Part shown: positions 25,660 to 34,759 of the stretch, one piece after another
Position numbering within the stretch: position 1 is the stretch's first letter
How the letters are laid out: each line of letters begins with the position of its first letter
Source of the DNA: Rugosimonospora sp040255525
Lineage (GTDB): Bacteria; Actinomycetota; Actinomycetes; Mycobacteriales; Micromonosporaceae
Reading direction: 5' to 3'
Length of the DNA stretch: 64,000 nt
NCBI GenBank assembly: GCA_040255525.1
Contig: JBDZVD010000015.1
Coordinates: 1-64,000 of the forward strand
The notes under the pieces: model-generated
Told to the model about the DNA's origin: nothing
What the model saw: the letters and a program-made list of their open reading frames with translations, nothing else
Databases searched by the model: none
Translations under genes and position numbers: made by a program

Positions 25660-27120
25660 CTACTCGCTTTCCTGGCGGCGGATCCTGCGGGCGCTGCCCA
25701 CCAGCGTCCCGACCAGGCCGATGACCAGGGCGGCCAGGATGCCCAGTCCGGCGAAGGCCCAGGCGCCCTGCTTGCCGCCGAGCCCGAGCGGCCCGAGCAG
25801 GTACCCCTGCCAGGCCAGCCAGCCGGCGGCCGTATTGGTCACCAACCCCCAGCCGACCGCCGTACCCGCGACGACCAGCGTCAAGGGCAGCGGCTGCACG
25901 TTCCCGTAGCGGCCACGCGGATCGAACAGCTCATCCTCGGCGTACTGGCGGCGGCGCAGCGCCACGTCGGCCAGCATCACGCCACACCAGGCCGCGATCG
26001 GGACGCCCAGCGTGATCAGAAAGCCTTGAAACTCGCCGATGAAGGTGCTGCCGAAGAACACCACATAGACGGTGCCAGCGATCATGATGACGCCGTCCAC
26101 GCCGGCGGCCAGGTACCGCGGGATGCGGACGCCGGCGGTGAGCAGGGCCAGGCCGGAAGAGTAGATGTCGAGCACGGCGCCGCCGATCAGGCCGAGCACG
26201 GCCGCGATGGCGAACGGCACCAGGAACCAGGTCGGCAGGAGCGTGGTCAGCGCGCCGATCGGATCCGCACCGATCGCGCCGGACAGGTCCTTGGAGGAGC
26301 CGGCCAGAAGCAGCCCGAAAATCAGCAGGACGACCGGCCCGAGCGCGGCTCCGAACGTGGTCCAGCCGAACACGCCGCGGCTGGACGTGGTCCGGGGTAG
26401 ATACCGCGAGTAGTCCGCGGCCGCGTTGACCCAACCGAGGCCGAAGCCGGTCATGAGGAAAACCAGTGCGCCGATCGTCTCCTGGGCGGAGCCGGCTGGT
26501 AGCGACGACACGGTCGCCCAGTGAATGTGTCCGGCGGCCAGGATCATGTAGATCACCGTGAGCACGGCGGTGACCACGGTGATCACGGTTTGCACGCGCA
26601 TCACCACGGCGAAGCCGGCCACCCCGGCCAGTACGGTGACCGCCGAGACGACGATCAGCGCGACGACCTTGGTACCGGTGCCGCCGCCCCAGCCCAGCCG
26701 GGTGAACACGGTCGCGGTGGCCAACGTGGCCAGGATCACCAGCACGGTCTCCCAGCCCACCGTGAGCAGCCAGGACAGGACGGCGGTGAGCCGGTTGCCG
26801 CCCACGCCGAAGGCGGCCCGGGACAACACCATGGTGGGTGCGGAGCCCCGCTTGCCGGCCAGCGCGATGACGCCGCACAGGGCGAACGAGACCACGATGC
26901 CCACGATCCCGGCGATCACCGCCTGTACGAACGAGACCCCGAACGCCAGCGTGAACGCGCCGTAGCTGACGCCGAGCACCGAGATGTTCGAGGCGAACCA
27001 GGGCCAGAACAGCGACCGCGGCCGCCCCGAACGCTCGCTCTCGGCGATGACCTCGATGCCGTTGAGTTCGATCCCGGTGCGGGCCACCGCGGCCGGCGTC
27101 GTCTGTTCCGTGCGGGCCAT
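25660..27120 (-). CDS. NCS1-family permease (purine/cytosine type)
   Basis: The 486-residue protein has about 12 transmembrane helices. The N-terminal GIELNGIEVI and SLFWPWFASNISVLGVSYGAF stretch, the TMVLSRAAFGVGGNR loop, and FGLGWVNAAADYSRYLPR are typical of cytosine/purine NCS1 permeases. It probably imports a nucleobase or related compound with H+ or Na+; the exact substrate is unknown. ATG 27120 is preceded by GAGGGGTGG. It is transcribed alone, with its start about 177 bases from the end of the FAD monooxygenase gene. Confidence 0.9.
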   Translation of the reverse strand: MARTEQTTPAAVARTGIELNGIEVIAESERSGRPRSLFWPWFASNISVLGVSYGAFTLAFGVSFVQAVIAGIVGIVVSFALCGVIALAGKRGSAPTMVLSRAAFGVGGNRLTAVLSWLLTVGWETVLVILATLATATVFTRLGWGGGTGTKVVALIVVSAVTVLAGVAGFAVVMRVQTVITVVTAVLTVIYMILAAGHIHWATVSSLPAGSAQETIGALVFLMTGFGLGWVNAAADYSRYLPRTTSSRGVFGWTTFGAALGPVVLLIFGLLLAGSSKDLSGAIGADPIGALTTLLPTWFLVPFAIAAVLGLIGGAVLDIYSSGLALLTAGVRIPRYLAAGVDGVIMIAGTVYVVFFGSTFIGEFQGFLITLGVPIAAWCGVMLADVALRRRQYAEDELFDPRGRYGNVQPLPLTLVVAGTAVGWGLVTNTAAGWLAWQGYLLGPLGLGGKQGAWAFAGLGILAALVIGLVGTLVGSARRIRRQESE

Positions 27121-27296
27121 CGTCCACCCCTCGTGCGGCCCTCTCGTCAGGGCGTCCACGCTCATCCTGCCGCACGGCGAGTCGCGATCACAGATGTGGC
27201 GCACATGCTCCTGATTTGCCCCGCAGCGCGTCCTTGACGAACAGGATCCCGTCCTGCCCGGCCGGCTGGACGAGCCACCGGCGGGCCCGGCCGGAG

Positions 27297-28484
27297 TCAG
27301 TAGTCCTTGAGCGTGATCGCATCGGCCTTCTGGAACTGCTTGGCGAACAGTGCGCGCACCGGCCACCGGGTCATCATGCCCATCGAGAGGTCGCGCATCC
27401 GGATCATCAGGGCGCTGTTGGGCGCGAAGCCCTTCACGCCACCGGGTGGCAGGGTCTGGCACTGCTTCACGTACGCGCGCATCTCATCCTGGTACCGGGC
27501 GAATGCCGCCTCGTGGTCGTCCGGCGTCGCGGACAGTTCACCGGCGAGTACGTAGGCGGCGACGAGCGCCATCGCGGTACCGAGCCCGGCCAGCGGCGAC
27601 CCGCAGTACCCGGCGTCACCGAGCAGCACCGTCCGCCCCCGGTACCACTGTCCGATGTGGACCTGGCTCAGCGAGTCGCAGTAGAAGTCTCCGGCGCCGG
27701 GCATGGCGGCCAGGATCTGCGGCACCAGCCAGCCCACTCCGGTGAACTTGGCGCGCAGGATCTCCTGCTGCCTGGGCACATCGCGCCGGTCGTGGTCCAG
27801 CGGCGGGGAGGTGAAGCTGAGCATGGCCTTGGCCGTGCCGCCGTTCTCCGGCCGGATCCCGGCGACCAGCCCGCCCGGCGCACCGTGCATGAGGAACCAG
27901 TGGTCCAGATTGCCCGGGTCCGGAACCGTGAAGTAGGCCATGTACCCGCCGAGGTGCCGCACGAACTCCCGCTCGGGCCCGAATGCGAGCCGGCGCACCC
28001 CGGAGTGCAGCCCGTCCGCGCCGACCACGATGTCGAACCGCCGCACGGTACCGCTGGCGAACGTCGCCGTGACACCGTTCCCGTCCTCGGTCAGCCCGGC
28101 GATCCGGTCGTCGAACAGGTATTCGGTGCCGTCGCGGGTCGCGGCGTACAGGATGCGGGTCAGGTTGCCCCGCATGATTTCGATCTCCGCGACGATCCCC
28201 TCGCCGTCGAACAGGTCGGCCGGCATCCTCGCGGTCTGCCGCCCGCGACTGTCCACATAGGCTAGTCCGCGCTCGTCGACGCGCTCCGCCCGTACCGTGT
28301 CCAGAAGCCCCATCCGCTCGACCACCTCGCGCCCCGCGCCGCGCAGGTCCACGGCGTGCCCACCGGGCCGGGGCGCGGGCGCGACCTCCACGACCGTCGG
28401 CACGAAGCCGTGCCGACGCAGCCAGAACGCGAGCGCCGGCCCGCCGATGCCCGCGCCCGAGATCAGTACCGTCCGGTCGACCAC
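27297..28484 (-). CDS. Class A FAD-dependent monooxygenase (PHBH-fold, TetX-like)
   Basis: The 395-residue protein shows the GxGxxG motif in TVLISGAGIGGPALAFWLRR, the DG motif in FDIVVGADGLHSGVRR, and the GD motif in GRTVLLGDAGYCGSPLAGLG. These are the three signatures of p-hydroxybenzoate hydroxylase-fold oxygenases that hydroxylate aromatic or polyketide substrates with NAD(P)H. GTG 28484 is preceded by GAGGGGG and starts just before the FAD motif. It is divergent from a GntR-TetR fusion gene with palindromes between them, so it is probably the target of that regulator and may degrade its ligand. Confidence 0.88.
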   Translation of the reverse strand: MVDRTVLISGAGIGGPALAFWLRRHGFVPTVVEVAPAPRPGGHAVDLRGAGREVVERMGLLDTVRAERVDERGLAYVDSRGRQTARMPADLFDGEGIVAEIEIMRGNLTRILYAATRDGTEYLFDDRIAGLTEDGNGVTATFASGTVRRFDIVVGADGLHSGVRRLAFGPEREFVRHLGGYMAYFTVPDPGNLDHWFLMHGAPGGLVAGIRPENGGTAKAMLSFTSPPLDHDRRDVPRQQEILRAKFTGVGWLVPQILAAMPGAGDFYCDSLSQVHIGQWYRGRTVLLGDAGYCGSPLAGLGTAMALVAAYVLAGELSATPDDHEAAFARYQDEMRAYVKQCQTLPPGGVKGFAPNSALMIRMRDLSMGMMTRWPVRALFAKQFQKADAITLKDY

Positions 28485-28537
28485 TGCCCGGCCCCCTCGT
28501 CGCGTACGATGTACCATCCGATGCGTACACCGTATGT

Positions 28538-28570
28538 GTACTAGTCAAGTCGCTTGCCGTACTAGTACGG
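28538..28570. promoter_or_regulatory. Two GTACTAGT-containing operators in the divergent promoter
   Basis: CCGTACTAGTACGG (28557-28570) is a perfect 14-bp palindrome just before the GntR-TetR gene; a second GTACTAGT core lies at 28538-28545, 21 bases away (two helical turns). The site is well placed to control both the monooxygenase and the regulator. Confidence 0.65.
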
Positions 28571-28587
28571 TGAGGGAGGAGCAGCCG

Positions 28588-29517
28588 ATGGCCCAGCCAC
28601 CGTACCGGCGGATCGCCGACGACATCCGCACCCGCATCGCCGCCGGCGAACTGCGCCCCGGGGATTCGGTACCGTCGGCACGCGGCATCACCCGCGAATG
28701 GGGCGTGGCCCTGGCCACCGCGACACGGGTGCTCGCGACCCTCAACGCCGAAGGGGTGACCCGGTCGCTACCGGGTCGCGGCACCGTGGTCGCCAAACCG
28801 CCCGTACCCGCCCAGCCGGGGGCCTTGGCGGCGGGCCGCGCGCGCCGCACCGACAGCGACCCCGACCTCACCCGCGACCGGATCGTGGCGGCAGCCGTCC
28901 GGGTGGCCGACGCCGAGGGTCTGGCGCAGCTGTCCATGCGGCGCATCGCGACCGAGCTCGGCGCGGCCCCGATGTCCCTCTACCGCCACATCGACGGCAA
29001 GGACGGGTTGCTGATGGCCATGATGGACAGTGTGTTCGGTGAGGACCCGCTGCCGGCGCGGCCACCCAAGGGTTGGCGGGCCCAGTTGGAACTGTCGTCC
29101 CGCGCGCAGTGGCGGGGGTTCCGCCGCCACCCGTGGCTCGCCCCGGCGCTGTCCATCACCCGCCCGCAGCTCATTCCCAACGGCATGCGGCACGCCGAGT
29201 GGGCGCTGCGCGCGCTGGACGGGTTGGGCCTGACGAGCCAGGAGATGCTGTACATCCACACGACCCTGTTCAGCCACGTACGCGGCCTGGCGCTCAACCT
29301 CGAGGCCGAGGCCCAGGCCGAGCAGGACTCGGGGCTGACGAGCGATGAGTGGATGCGGACCCAGGAGCACGACCTCCGGGTCATCACGGATACCGGCGAG
29401 TTCCCCCTGCTGAATCGGTTGGCCAGCAGCGCGATGGAGTTCGACCTGGACCAGTTGTTCGAGTTCGGCCTGGGCCGCCTGCTGGACGGGCTGGAGCGGC
29501 ACCTCGCCGGACGGTGA
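28588..29517 (+). CDS. GntR-TetR fusion transcriptional regulator
   Basis: The 309-residue protein joins two DNA-binding modules. Residues 1-72 form a GntR winged helix: YRRIADDIRTRIAAGELRPG, then VPSARGITREWGVALATATR and LPGRGTVV. After a 20-residue linker, residues 95-309 are a TetR-type protein: RDRIVAAAVRVADAEGLAQLS, then MRRIATELGAAPMSLYRHI (helix-turn-helix) and a long helical ligand domain with TetR_C-like pattern. GAGGGAGGAGC precedes the ATG. Two helix-turn-helix units in one chain could bind composite operators. The gene is divergent from the FAD monooxygenase and closed by a strong terminator. Confidence 0.9.
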   Translation: MAQPPYRRIADDIRTRIAAGELRPGDSVPSARGITREWGVALATATRVLATLNAEGVTRSLPGRGTVVAKPPVPAQPGALAAGRARRTDSDPDLTRDRIVAAAVRVADAEGLAQLSMRRIATELGAAPMSLYRHIDGKDGLLMAMMDSVFGEDPLPARPPKGWRAQLELSSRAQWRGFRRHPWLAPALSITRPQLIPNGMRHAEWALRALDGLGLTSQEMLYIHTTLFSHVRGLALNLEAEAQAEQDSGLTSDEWMRTQEHDLRVITDTGEFPLLNRLASSAMEFDLDQLFEFGLGRLLDGLERHLAGR

Positions 29518-29545
29518 CTTGCCTGGGGGAAATCCCCCAGGCAAG
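29518..29545. terminator. Terminator after the GntR-TetR gene
   Basis: CTTGCCTGGGGG, loop AAAT, CCCCCAGGCAAG form a perfect 12-bp stem starting at the base after the stop codon. Confidence 0.8.
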
Positions 29546-29594
29546 GACGGCCGCTAGCCGGATCCCAGCCGAGCGGCCGCGTACCTAGCGTGAT

Positions 29595-29619
29595 CTTCCG
29601 TAGGCACCAACGACGGAAG
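29595..29619. promoter_or_regulatory. Inverted repeat over the ribosome binding site of the ABC operon
   Basis: CTTCCGT (29595-29601) and ACGGAAG (29613-29619) are perfect complements; the second arm overlaps the GGAAGGAG ribosome binding site of the ABC gene. It may be an operator or a structure that limits translation. Confidence 0.35.
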
Positions 29620-29627
29620 GAGTTCGG

Positions 29628-30362
29628 GTGATCGAGGCCCGGGATCTCACCAAGCGATACGGACCGACGGTAGCGGTCGACGCGCTCAGCTTCGACGTAC
29701 GGCCGGGCAGCGTCACCGGCTTCCTCGGCCCCAACGGGTCGGGAAAATCCACCACGATGCGGCTGATCCTCGGGCTGGACCGGCCCGACGCCGGCCAGGT
29801 ACGGGTCGGTGGCCGCCGCTACCGCGAGCTGCGCTGGCCGTTGCGCGAGGTCGGCGCGTTGCTTGAGGCCAAGGCGTTCCATCCGGGCCGCAGCGCCCGC
29901 AGCCACCTGGCCGCGCTGGCCGCCAGCAACGCGATCCCGCGAGCCAGGGTCGACGAGGTGCTCGACCTGGTCGGCCTCGCCAGCGCGGCCGGGCGGCGGG
30001 CCGGGAAGTTCTCCCTCGGGATGGGACAGCGCCTGGGCGTCGCCGCGGCGCTGCTCGGCGATCCGCCGGTGCTGCTGCTGGACGAGCCGGCGAACGGGCT
30101 GGATCCCGAGGGCGTCCGCTGGATCCGCAACCTGCTGAAGTCGCTGGCCGTACAGGGCCGGACGGTGTTCGTGTCCAGCCACCTGATCAGCGAGATGGCG
30201 CTGACCGCCGAGCGGTTGGTGGTCATCGGTCAGGGCAGGCTGCTCGCGGACACGACCGTCACGGAGCTGTCGGCCGGGTCGGCGTCGCTGGAGGACGCGT
30301 TCTTCCGGCTCACCGGCGAAGCCGTCGAGTACCGGGGAAAAACGGCGAAGGAGGCGTCATGA
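29628..30362 (+). CDS. ABC transporter ATP-binding protein
   Basis: The 244-residue ATPase has Walker A GPNGSGKST (residues 34-42), the signature FSLGMGQRLGVA, and Walker B VLLLDEP. It is typical of ABC-2 export ATPases of the CcmA/DrrA type. GTG 29628 follows GGAAGGAG. The stop overlaps the permease start (ATGA), so both form one exporter. The two-component system downstream reads in the same direction and may sense the exported or antibiotic substrate. Confidence 0.93.
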   Translation: MIEARDLTKRYGPTVAVDALSFDVRPGSVTGFLGPNGSGKSTTMRLILGLDRPDAGQVRVGGRRYRELRWPLREVGALLEAKAFHPGRSARSHLAALAASNAIPRARVDEVLDLVGLASAAGRRAGKFSLGMGQRLGVAAALLGDPPVLLLDEPANGLDPEGVRWIRNLLKSLAVQGRTVFVSSHLISEMALTAERLVVIGQGRLLADTTVTELSAGSASLEDAFFRLTGEAVEYRGKTAKEAS

Positions 30363-31168
30363 CCACCACCACCCGAACGCCCGTGCCCCGCGCGCCGGGC
30401 CACCGCTACGGGCTGGCACAGGCGGCCCGGATGGAATGGCTCAAGCTGCGCAGCCTCCGCTCCACCTGGTGGACCCTGGCCGTCACGGCCGCCGGCACGG
30501 TCGGGATCGGGGTCGCTGTGGGCCTGAACACCCGTGACGCCTCCGGCGACCTGACCAACAACGCCCTCGCCGGTGTGGTCCCCGGCCTGCTGCTGGCGGG
30601 TGCGCTCGGCGTACTCGTGATGACCAGCGAGTACACGTCGGGAACGATCCGGGGAACGCTGGCCGCCATCCCGCGGCGTCGCCTGGTCCTGGCGGCGAAG
30701 GCGGCGGTGTTCGGGGTCGTGACCCTGATCGTCGGGGAGGCCGCGTCGTTCAGCTCGTTCCTCGCCGGAGAGGCTACGCTGCGCCATGGCGTCGCGGCAC
30801 CCACGCTGGGCCAGCCCGGCGTGCTCCGGGCGGTCGTGCTGACCGGGGCCGCCTTCTGCCTGATCGGGCTGCTTGGCCTGGGCCTGGGCGCGATCATCCG
30901 GCACAGCGCGGCCGCGGTCGGGGTGCTGGTGGCCGGAGTCTACGTGGTCGCGCAGTTCATCGGCTTCATCGTGCACGGCGCGGCGGCGTACATGCCGATC
31001 CTGATCGTGGCGAACTCGCTGAGCACAACCAAACCGGTGACCTGCGGCACGGACGCCGCGTCCTGCCCGGACTTCCTATCCGCCTGGGCCGGGCTCGGCG
31101 TCCTGTGCCTGTACGCCGTGATCGCCCTGTCGGTCGGCGGATGGCTGCTGGCCCGGCGGGACGCGTGA
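30359..31168 (+). CDS. ABC-2 type permease
   Basis: The 269-residue protein starts with MEWLKLRSLRSTWWTL, the amphipathic entry of ABC-2 permeases, then six hydrophobic helices. VLVMTSEYTSGTIRGTLAAIPRR after the second helix is a conserved cytoplasmic motif. It pairs with the ATPase (4-base overlap). Substrate is unknown. Confidence 0.9.
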   Translation: MTTTTRTPVPRAPGHRYGLAQAARMEWLKLRSLRSTWWTLAVTAAGTVGIGVAVGLNTRDASGDLTNNALAGVVPGLLLAGALGVLVMTSEYTSGTIRGTLAAIPRRRLVLAAKAAVFGVVTLIVGEAASFSSFLAGEATLRHGVAAPTLGQPGVLRAVVLTGAAFCLIGLLGLGLGAIIRHSAAAVGVLVAGVYVVAQFIGFIVHGAAAYMPILIVANSLSTTKPVTCGTDAASCPDFLSAWAGLGVLCLYAVIALSVGGWLLARRDA

Positions 31169-31199
31169 GCACGGGGCGGAGAGCGAGGAAGATGGTGGC

Positions 31200-32627
31200 A
31201 TGGGCCTTCCGGTGACCACACCGACCGAGGACCCGCTGCCGGGCGGCCGGGCACGGGTCAGGAGCCCGTGGGCTCTCGCCCGTGCCGCACTCGCGGCGCC
31301 GTTCACCCGGCGAGAGGGTCGCGAGCTGCTGTTCTGCCTGGCCGGGCTGCCGTTCGCCGTGGTCAACCCGCTGGCTTTCTTCCTTGTCATGGCGGACCTG
31401 GCCTGGTGGGTGACCGGTTCCGGGCGGGGTAACCCGTCGCCGGCCGACCTGGCCATCGCCGGTGCCTGCCTCGGACTGCTACTCGTGCTGCTGGTGTCGA
31501 CGGGGGCGGCCCGCAGGCTCGGTTCGCTGCAGCGCGTGCTCGCGACCCGGCTGCTCGGAGTGCCGGTGGCGGCGCCGCCACCGGTCCGGCGCGGCCCCGG
31601 CGGTCGAGCCTGGTCCGGCCCGGGCCCTCGCGACGGGGCCGGCTGGCGCGTCATGGCCTACCTGCTGGTCAAGGTGCCGGTGGGCCTGGTCGAGCTGTAC
31701 GCCGTGTTCCTCTGGGCCGGCGGGCTGGCGAACCTGAGTTACCCGCTCTGGTGGGGCGGATTCCGCAACCACCCGCCGGGGGTCCAGCTGAGTCCGGTAC
31801 CGGTGTTCACGCCGTTCGGGTTGTTCGGCGAGGGCACGTTCCACGTCGCGACCCTCCCCGGCACGTTCGCCGCCGCCGGGGCGGGAGCGGCGATGCTGCT
31901 GGCCGCCCCGTGGGTTACCAGGGCGGTCACGTCCGCCGACGCCTGGCTGATCCGGCGCCTGATCGGGCCCGGGTGGCTGGCACAGCGCGTCCACGACCTG
32001 GAGCTGAGCCGGGCACTGGCCGTGGACGACTCCGCCGCCCTGCTGCGACGGCTCGAACGCAACCTGCACGATGGCGCGCAGATCCGGCTGGCCACCCTGG
32101 CCATGAACCTCGGCATGGCCCGGGAGAAGCTCGGCGACGGCGGCGACATCCCGGACGCCGACGCTGTCCGCGAGCTGGTCGACGCCGCGCTCCGGGGCGC
32201 CAAGGACGCGCTCGGCGAACTGCGCAACCTGGCCCGCGGAATCCACCCGCCGGTGCTCGACAACGGGCTGGCCGACGCCCTCGCCTCGCTGGCCGCCGAC
32301 CGCCCGATCCCGGTCGAGCTGGAGGTCAGCATCCCGGTCCGGCCGACACCCGCGATCGAGACCATCGCGTACTTCTGCGCCTCCGAGCTGCTGGCCAACG
32401 CCGCCAAGCACAGCCTCGCGAACACGATCGCCATCCGGGCCGTCGGCGCACAAGACATGCTGCTGCTCAGCGTCGCCGACGACGGCACGGGCGGCGCCGA
32501 CCCGGCCCGGGGCACCGGCTTGTCCGGGCTCACGCAGCGGGTCGCCGTCGTGGACGGCCGGCTCACGATCGCGAGCCCGCCCGGCGGCCCAACGAAGATC
32601 ACCGTCGAGCTCCCGCTGTACGCATGA
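31200..32627 (+). CDS. Sensor histidine kinase (HisKA_3 type)
   Basis: The 475-residue protein has a Putative-sensor-type N-terminal half with several membrane helices (for example FCLAGLPFAVVNPLAFFLVM and LAIAGACLGLLLVLLVSTGA). The HisKA_3 box RLERNLHDGAQIRLATLAMN carries the phospho-acceptor His290. The ATP-binding domain shows CASELLANAAKHSLAN (N box) and DDGTGGADPARGTGLSGL (G box). It phosphorylates the partner regulator, whose gene overlaps its stop. The coupling to the ABC-2 operon suggests envelope-stress or peptide-antibiotic sensing (inference). Confidence 0.93.
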   Translation: MGLPVTTPTEDPLPGGRARVRSPWALARAALAAPFTRREGRELLFCLAGLPFAVVNPLAFFLVMADLAWWVTGSGRGNPSPADLAIAGACLGLLLVLLVSTGAARRLGSLQRVLATRLLGVPVAAPPPVRRGPGGRAWSGPGPRDGAGWRVMAYLLVKVPVGLVELYAVFLWAGGLANLSYPLWWGGFRNHPPGVQLSPVPVFTPFGLFGEGTFHVATLPGTFAAAGAGAAMLLAAPWVTRAVTSADAWLIRRLIGPGWLAQRVHDLELSRALAVDDSAALLRRLERNLHDGAQIRLATLAMNLGMAREKLGDGGDIPDADAVRELVDAALRGAKDALGELRNLARGIHPPVLDNGLADALASLAADRPIPVELEVSIPVRPTPAIETIAYFCASELLANAAKHSLANTIAIRAVGAQDMLLLSVADDGTGGADPARGTGLSGLTQRVAVVDGRLTIASPPGGPTKITVELPLYA

Positions 32628-33274
32628 ACGTGCGAGTCGTGATCGCGGAGGACGCCGCACTGTTCCGGGCGGGGCTCGCCCGGCTGATCGAGGACCACGG
32701 CCACCGGGTATGCGCTGCCGTGGGCGACGGCCCCGCGCTGCTGGCCGCGGTCGTCGAGCATGAGCCCGACGTCGTGGTGGCCGACATCCGGATGCCGCCG
32801 ACGCACACCGACGAGGGCCTGCGCGCCGCACTTGAGATCCGCCGCCAGCACCCCCGCACCGGGGTGCTGGTGCTGTCGCAGTACATCGAGACCAAGTACA
32901 CCTCCCGCCTGCTGGAAGGCAACGCGGCGGGCGCCGGGTACCTGCTGAAGGAGCGGGTCGCCGACGTGGCCGAGTTCGTCGACGCGCTGGAACGGGTCGC
33001 GGCCGGCGGCACGGCGCTCGATCCCGAGGTCGTCGGCCAGTTGTTACGCGCCAGCCGCCGCGCGGACGGCCTGGCGTCGCTCACCGCGCGCGAACGCCAC
33101 GTGCTCGCGCTGATGGCGGAGGGGCGTTCGAACGCTGGCATCGCCGACGCGCTCGTGGTGGCCGGAGGGACGGTGGAGAAACACGTGGCGGGCATCTTCG
33201 ACAAGCTCGGGCTGCCCCCGGACGAGGGCGACAACCGCCGCGTCCTCGCGGTCCTGCGTTACCTCGGCTCGTAG
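32624..33274 (+). CDS. NarL/LuxR-family response regulator
   Basis: The 216-residue protein has a receiver domain with phospho-acceptor Asp54 (DVVVADIRMPP) and Lys in GYLLKER, then a LuxR helix-turn-helix (LTARERHVLALMAEGRSNAG; VEKHVAGIFDKLGL). ATG 32624 overlaps the kinase stop by four bases. It likely controls the exporter upstream, possibly through its own operon promoter. Confidence 0.94.
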   Translation: MNVRVVIAEDAALFRAGLARLIEDHGHRVCAAVGDGPALLAAVVEHEPDVVVADIRMPPTHTDEGLRAALEIRRQHPRTGVLVLSQYIETKYTSRLLEGNAAGAGYLLKERVADVAEFVDALERVAAGGTALDPEVVGQLLRASRRADGLASLTARERHVLALMAEGRSNAGIADALVVAGGTVEKHVAGIFDKLGLPPDEGDNRRVLAVLRYLGS

Positions 33275-33434
33275 CTCCAGGCGCCCAACTGCACGGGGCG
33301 GCACCGCGGTCGGCCGAGGGCGGCCGCTGCCCGCCTCCGGTCTGGCTCCGATGTCAGGCCGGCGGCAGCCCACCCGCCGGATGCACCGTTCCTGAACAAA
33401 CCGCGCGAGGGCGCCACGTCCTAGAGTCGGTGCC

Positions 33435-34007
33435 GTGCCGCTACTCACCACCCCAGCCGTGCCGGCCGGCACGATGGCAGCGATGACCCAGCCCGAGATC
33501 GACGCGAACGGCCTACTACTACGCCCGTGGCAACCGTCGGACCGGCCGGCTGTGGTCGCGGCATTCGCTGATCCCGCCATTCAGCGCTGGCACTGCCGAT
33601 CGATGACCGACCGAGAGGCCGCCGACTGGATCGACTCCTGGCCGGGGCGGTGGCGCGAGGAGACCGACGCGGCGTGGGCCGTGCTCGACGCGGCCGCCGT
33701 CGTTGGGCAGATCGGTCTACGACGCGTCGATCTCGCCGAGGGCGTGGCCTCGGTGTCGTACTGGGTGTTGCCCGTCGCGCGCGGTCGTCGCATCGCCCCT
33801 CGAGCCCTGGACGCCCTGACCGCATGGTCGTTCCGGACGCTGGGACTGCACCGCCTCCAGTTGAGCCACTCGACGGCGAACCGGGCGTCCTGCCGGGTCG
33901 CGCAGCGCGCCGGGTTCGTCTTCGAGGGCACGAAGCGTGGGGAGGCCCTCCACGCCGACGGCTGGCATGACATGCACCTGCACGCCCGCCTCAGCACGGA
34001 CGGCTGA
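33435..34007 (+). CDS. GNAT-family N-acetyltransferase (RimJ/RimL type)
   Basis: The 190-residue protein has the RimJ-like pattern GLLLRPWQPSDRPAVVAAF, then VSYWVLPVARGRRIAPRALDALTAW (acetyl-CoA loop) and LGLHRLQLSHSTANRASCRVAQRAGFVFEG. It acetylates an amino group of a protein or small molecule. The start is uncertain: GTG 33435 lies about seven bases after a TAGAGT -10-like box and would give a leaderless message; ATG 33474 or 33483 would give a shorter protein that still has the domain. Confidence 0.85.
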   Translation: MPLLTTPAVPAGTMAAMTQPEIDANGLLLRPWQPSDRPAVVAAFADPAIQRWHCRSMTDREAADWIDSWPGRWREETDAAWAVLDAAAVVGQIGLRRVDLAEGVASVSYWVLPVARGRRIAPRALDALTAWSFRTLGLHRLQLSHSTANRASCRVAQRAGFVFEGTKRGEALHADGWHDMHLHARLSTDG

Positions 34008-34079
34008 GCGAGAACCGACCGTGCCGGGTGGCCGGGCCGCCCGCATCGGCTGGCACAGGATCGACCTCCCGAACGGGCG

Positions 34080-34181
34080 CCACTCCTTACCCTCGGACAG
34101 CAACCGGTCGGCCTCGGCCAGCTTCCGAACAACCTGCTCGGGAGTGGGTCCGTCACGTAGTCCGCGTCCGGGCATACTCAA
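34080..34181 (-). pseudogene. IS3-family transposase (orfA) remnant
   Basis: Read on the minus strand, the frame has PTPEQVVRKLAEADRLLSEG, the start of the OrfA helix-turn-helix in IS3/IS150 transposases (normally followed by a cysteine-containing recognition helix). After this point the sequence no longer resembles a transposase. No terminal repeats or target duplication are seen, so only a decayed fragment remains between the GNAT and DUF4265 genes. Confidence 0.6.
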
Positions 34182-34184
34182 GCG

Positions 34185-34679
34185 ATGGGTTCATCGGGCC
34201 CCAACGGAATCGAACTGCCGCCCGGCTGGGTGCAGGTTTGGTTCCATATGTCCGGCGGGCCGGCCACCGCGCTCGGCGTGTGCGCCGAAGTCGTACCGCC
34301 GGACCAGGTCCGGTTGCCCAGTGCACCGTGGGCCGCGCTGAACGCCGCCAGAGGAGATGTCTTCCGCGTCCAGCCAGACACGGACGGTCAGCTGTGGGCC
34401 CAGGACAAAGTCGAGACGTCCGGCTACTGCGCCATCCGCATCGTGCTCGCCGACGACAGCCCGCTCGGCCCGCTCACTGATGGCGTCCAGGCAATCTTGG
34501 GCAAGTTCGCGGCCTTGGGCGTCACGGGTTCTGGCATGTTCGGGCTCGTCGTGATCGACGTTCCGCCCGACGCCGATCTGCACCGGGTACGTCGACTGCT
34601 CGACACCGGCCAACGCGACGGTTGGTGGGACTACGACGAGCTGTGCGTCACCGACGCCTGGAGAGCGCAGTGCCGCTGA
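34185..34679 (+). CDS. DUF4265-like protein
   Basis: The 164-residue protein begins with GWVQVWFHMSGGPATALGVC and ends with LDTGQRDGWWDYDELCVTDAW. The middle shows APWAALNAARGDVFRV and YCAIRIVL. The arrangement resembles DUF4265 proteins, which are small cytoplasmic proteins of unknown role. ATG 34185 begins four bases after the transposase remnant. Confidence in the family is moderate. Confidence 0.65.
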   Translation: MGSSGPNGIELPPGWVQVWFHMSGGPATALGVCAEVVPPDQVRLPSAPWAALNAARGDVFRVQPDTDGQLWAQDKVETSGYCAIRIVLADDSPLGPLTDGVQAILGKFAALGVTGSGMFGLVVIDVPPDADLHRVRRLLDTGQRDGWWDYDELCVTDAWRAQCR

Positions 34680-34759
34680 CGGCTCGGCATCCCCCTCGGC
34701 GGACTCGCCGCACCGACCGTCTGGTTTGGGCCGGCCGTGCGGTGTTCGCAGAGTGCCGG

